The notes beneath the pieces are model-generated. The model did no database searches, was not told where the DNA came from, and was given only the letters and a program-made list of their open reading frames with translations. Positions 38,675 to 40,300 of a stretch of DNA of 40,300 bases are shown piece after piece. This DNA comes from Ignavibacteria bacterium RIFCSPLOWO2_12_FULL_56_21 (GTDB lineage Bacteria; Bacteroidota; Ignavibacteria; UBA10030), in contig MHAK01000129.1 in the NCBI GenBank assembly GCA_001802945.1, forward strand, positions 1 through 40,300, written 5' to 3'. Both the position numbers and the translations under genes were made by a program. The stretch's first letter is position 1. The number at the start of each line of letters is the position of its first letter.

Positions 38675-40300
38675 ATGCCCGAGCTCGATCTCTCACTTGC
38701 GCTTCCCCTCTTCATGCCATTGTTGGCCGCGATCATCGCGGCCGCGCTTTCCTTTGCGGCCTACCGGTCTCCTGTCCCTCCTGTCTCGACCCCTTGGCGC
38801 GTGATCTTGGGCGTGCTACGCTGGTCCGCCCTCATGCTGGTCTTCCTGCTCATCGGCGAGCCGTTGCTTTCTGTCGTTCACCGCACCCATCAGCCCCCGG
38901 GGGTTGCCGTCCTTGTGGACAATTCACGCTCGATGACGCTGACGGACGGGGCCGGAAGCAGGGCCGATGCCGAACGGCGTGTTCTCGCTTCCACGGAGCT
39001 GAGGGCGGTCGCTGGCGGGGCGAGTGCATTCTGGTTGTTGTTCGATAATCGTGTGCGAGATATCGGAACCTGGTCGGCGGACTCCTTGACGCTCACCGGC
39101 GACCGCACCGACATCGCAGGCGCGTTCCGCGCACTTCGCGAGCGGTCTTCCGCCGACAATGTGCGCGCTGTAATCCTCGTGACCGACGGAAATGCCACGA
39201 CGCCCGAGAATCCTGTCTACGACGCCGAAGCACTGGCCGTGCCGGTCTTCACCGTCGGCGTTGGCGATACTGCGGAACAACGGGACCTCGCCGTCCGGAG
39301 CGTGACAACGAACGCCGTCGCGTATGCGGGTACACGTGTACCGGTGAATGTCATCGTGCACAGCAGCGGCTATGGTGGAGAGCGTGTGGAAGTGACGCTG
39401 GACCATCGGGGCCGACCGGCCGATCGCGCCACCATTTCTGTCGATGCCGGAACACGCGAATATCGTGTCACGCTTTTTATGGCGCCCGATAGCGCCGGTG
39501 TTCATCGTTCCACGGTAAGCGTATCGCGGCTGGAAGGAGAGGTCACACACAAAAACAACACGTCGGTCGTGTTCACCCGCGTCCTTTCGGGTAAACTCAA
39601 GATCCTCCTCGTCGCGGGTTCCCCCGGACAGGACCTGGCATTCCTCCGCCACAGTCTTGAGGCCGACCCGAATTTCGACGTCACCACTCGAGTACAGATG
39701 CCGGACGGTTTTCGTGAAGGACACCTCACCCCCGAATTATTCACCTCTTCCGACTGCGTCATCCTGACCGGATTTCCAACCGCCATGACGAAAGACGCAG
39801 ACCTGCAGATGCTGCTGCGAGAAGACGTGCAGCGCAAACCGTTCTTTGTACTCCTTGGACGAACTGTGGATCATGAGCGGCTCCGCCGGTTGAATCCGTT
39901 GCTTCCGTTCATTGTCGAATCCGTGCTGCCGAACGAACTCCAAGTCTTCATGAGCGTACCCGAAACTCGCCGAATGCATCCGGTTGTCCGTTTTCGGTCC
40001 GCCGGCGAGATGGACGACTGGTCGTCCCTCCCGCCGGTTTTCCGCCTCCAGGGAAACTTTCGCTCCAAGCCGGAATCCGACGTGCTCGGTGTTGTGCGCC
40101 TGCAGACTGCGACGCTGAACGAGCCGCTCCTTGTTGTCCGCAGAATCGCCGGACGAAAATCGGCTGCGTTCCTCGGTTACGGTATATGGCGATGGAAAAT
40201 GCTTGCCCCCCTCGACGGAACAGCCGCCCAGCGTGCCGATGAATTCCTTGGCAATGCGATTCGGTGGTTGACGTCGATCGAAGACGAGCGCCGCATCAGG
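38675..40300 (+). CDS. vWA-domain membrane protein, N-terminal part
   Basis: The gene begins with the ATG at 38675 and is still open at the window end (542 codons seen). Two membrane helices (about 7-30 and 46-63) precede a von Willebrand factor A domain. Its metal-ion site is intact: Asp82-x-Ser84-x-Ser86 (VLVDNSRSMT), the Thr in DRTDIAGAF and the Asp in AVILVTDGNAT. Beyond the vWA part there are beta-rich segments and a region like glutamine-amidotransferase folds (LKILLVAGSPGQDLAFLRHSL...CVILTGFP...KPFFVLLGRTVD...AAFLGYGIWRW). Family knowledge: such proteins are often partners of MoxR. The start is 7 bp after the subtilase stop. Confidence 0.9.
   Translation, partial: MPELDLSLALPLFMPLLAAIIAAALSFAAYRSPVPPVSTPWRVILGVLRWSALMLVFLLIGEPLLSVVHRTHQPPGVAVLVDNSRSMTLTDGAGSRADAERRVLASTELRAVAGGASAFWLLFDNRVRDIGTWSADSLTLTGDRTDIAGAFRALRERSSADNVRAVILVTDGNATTPENPVYDAEALAVPVFTVGVGDTAEQRDLAVRSVTTNAVAYAGTRVPVNVIVHSSGYGGERVEVTLDHRGRPADRATISVDAGTREYRVTLFMAPDSAGVHRSTVSVSRLEGEVTHKNNTSVVFTRVLSGKLKILLVAGSPGQDLAFLRHSLEADPNFDVTTRVQMPDGFREGHLTPELFTSSDCVILTGFPTAMTKDADLQMLLREDVQRKPFFVLLGRTVDHERLRRLNPLLPFIVESVLPNELQVFMSVPETRRMHPVVRFRSAGEMDDWSSLPPVFRLQGNFRSKPESDVLGVVRLQTATLNEPLLVVRRIAGRKSAAFLGYGIWRWKMLAPLDGTAAQRADEFLGNAIRWLTSIEDERRIR

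Overview
The window looks like a chromosome segment from the Bacteroidota–Chlorobiota–Ignavibacteriota (FCB) assemblage, most likely an uncultured Ignavibacteriota/Chlorobiota-type lineage. The evidence is a secreted subtilase ending in a type IX secretion sorting domain (NYPNPFN motif), a GldA/GldF/GldG-type ABC system with a DUF4340 partner, DUF4159/DUF4175/MoxR/vWA genes, and an alternative complex III (ACIII) operon. G+C looks moderately high (judged by eye, not counted). Clear Shine-Dalgarno sites such as aggagg argue against a typical Bacteroidia genome. No rRNA, tRNA, CRISPR array or transposase gene was recognised.

Layout. (1) 1-767: end of a NhaP2-type K+/H+ antiporter, then about 500 bp of repeats. 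(2) 1282-17013: a respiratory block. A SafE/TauE-like membrane protein is divergent from ccoS-ccoN-ccoO-ccoP (cbb3-type oxidase with a monohaem CcoP), followed by actA-actB-actC-actD-actE-actF (ACIII quinol:cytochrome c oxidoreductase) and the copper ATPase ccoI. Quinol electrons would enter ACIII, pass through the pentahaem ActA and monohaem ActE, and reach CcoP/CcoO and the CcoN haem-copper site; CcoS, CcoI and perhaps SafE serve assembly and copper supply. ccoP and actA overlap by ATGA. (3) 17265-20024: an orphan NarL-type regulator, then a DUF72 gene behind a highly structured leader, convergent with an SRAP peptidase gene. (4) 20279-24470: DUF4159 and a large DUF4175 protein. (5) 24608-25134: two cold-shock genes on the minus strand. 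(6) 25692-26759: a PA0069-type radical SAM protein. (7) 27047-31209: gldA-gldF-gldG-DUF4340. (8) 31380-40300: three SurA/PpiC-type periplasmic chaperones, MoxR, a T9SS subtilase and a vWA protein cut by the window end.

The most unusual content is in the spacers. The ACIII operon is interrupted three times by co-directional units, each encoding a four-helix-bundle protein of the 23S-rRNA-intervening-sequence (S23/TIGR02436) type. Each unit has a run of G as ribosome binding site and is bounded by its own imperfect inverted repeats built from short degenerate tandem words. One copy carries a single nonsense codon. Several other spacers (ccoO/ccoP, actD/actE, after the radical SAM gene, upstream of DUF4159, around 1 kb) hold ORF-less palindromes of similar style, and in at least two places the repeat now encodes the N-terminus of an exported protein. 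A second notable region is 18035-18343: a candidate promoter, a possible H-type pseudoknot with 10-bp and 12-bp perfect stems, and a perfect 15-bp inverted repeat that covers the Shine-Dalgarno site and start codon of the DUF72 gene.
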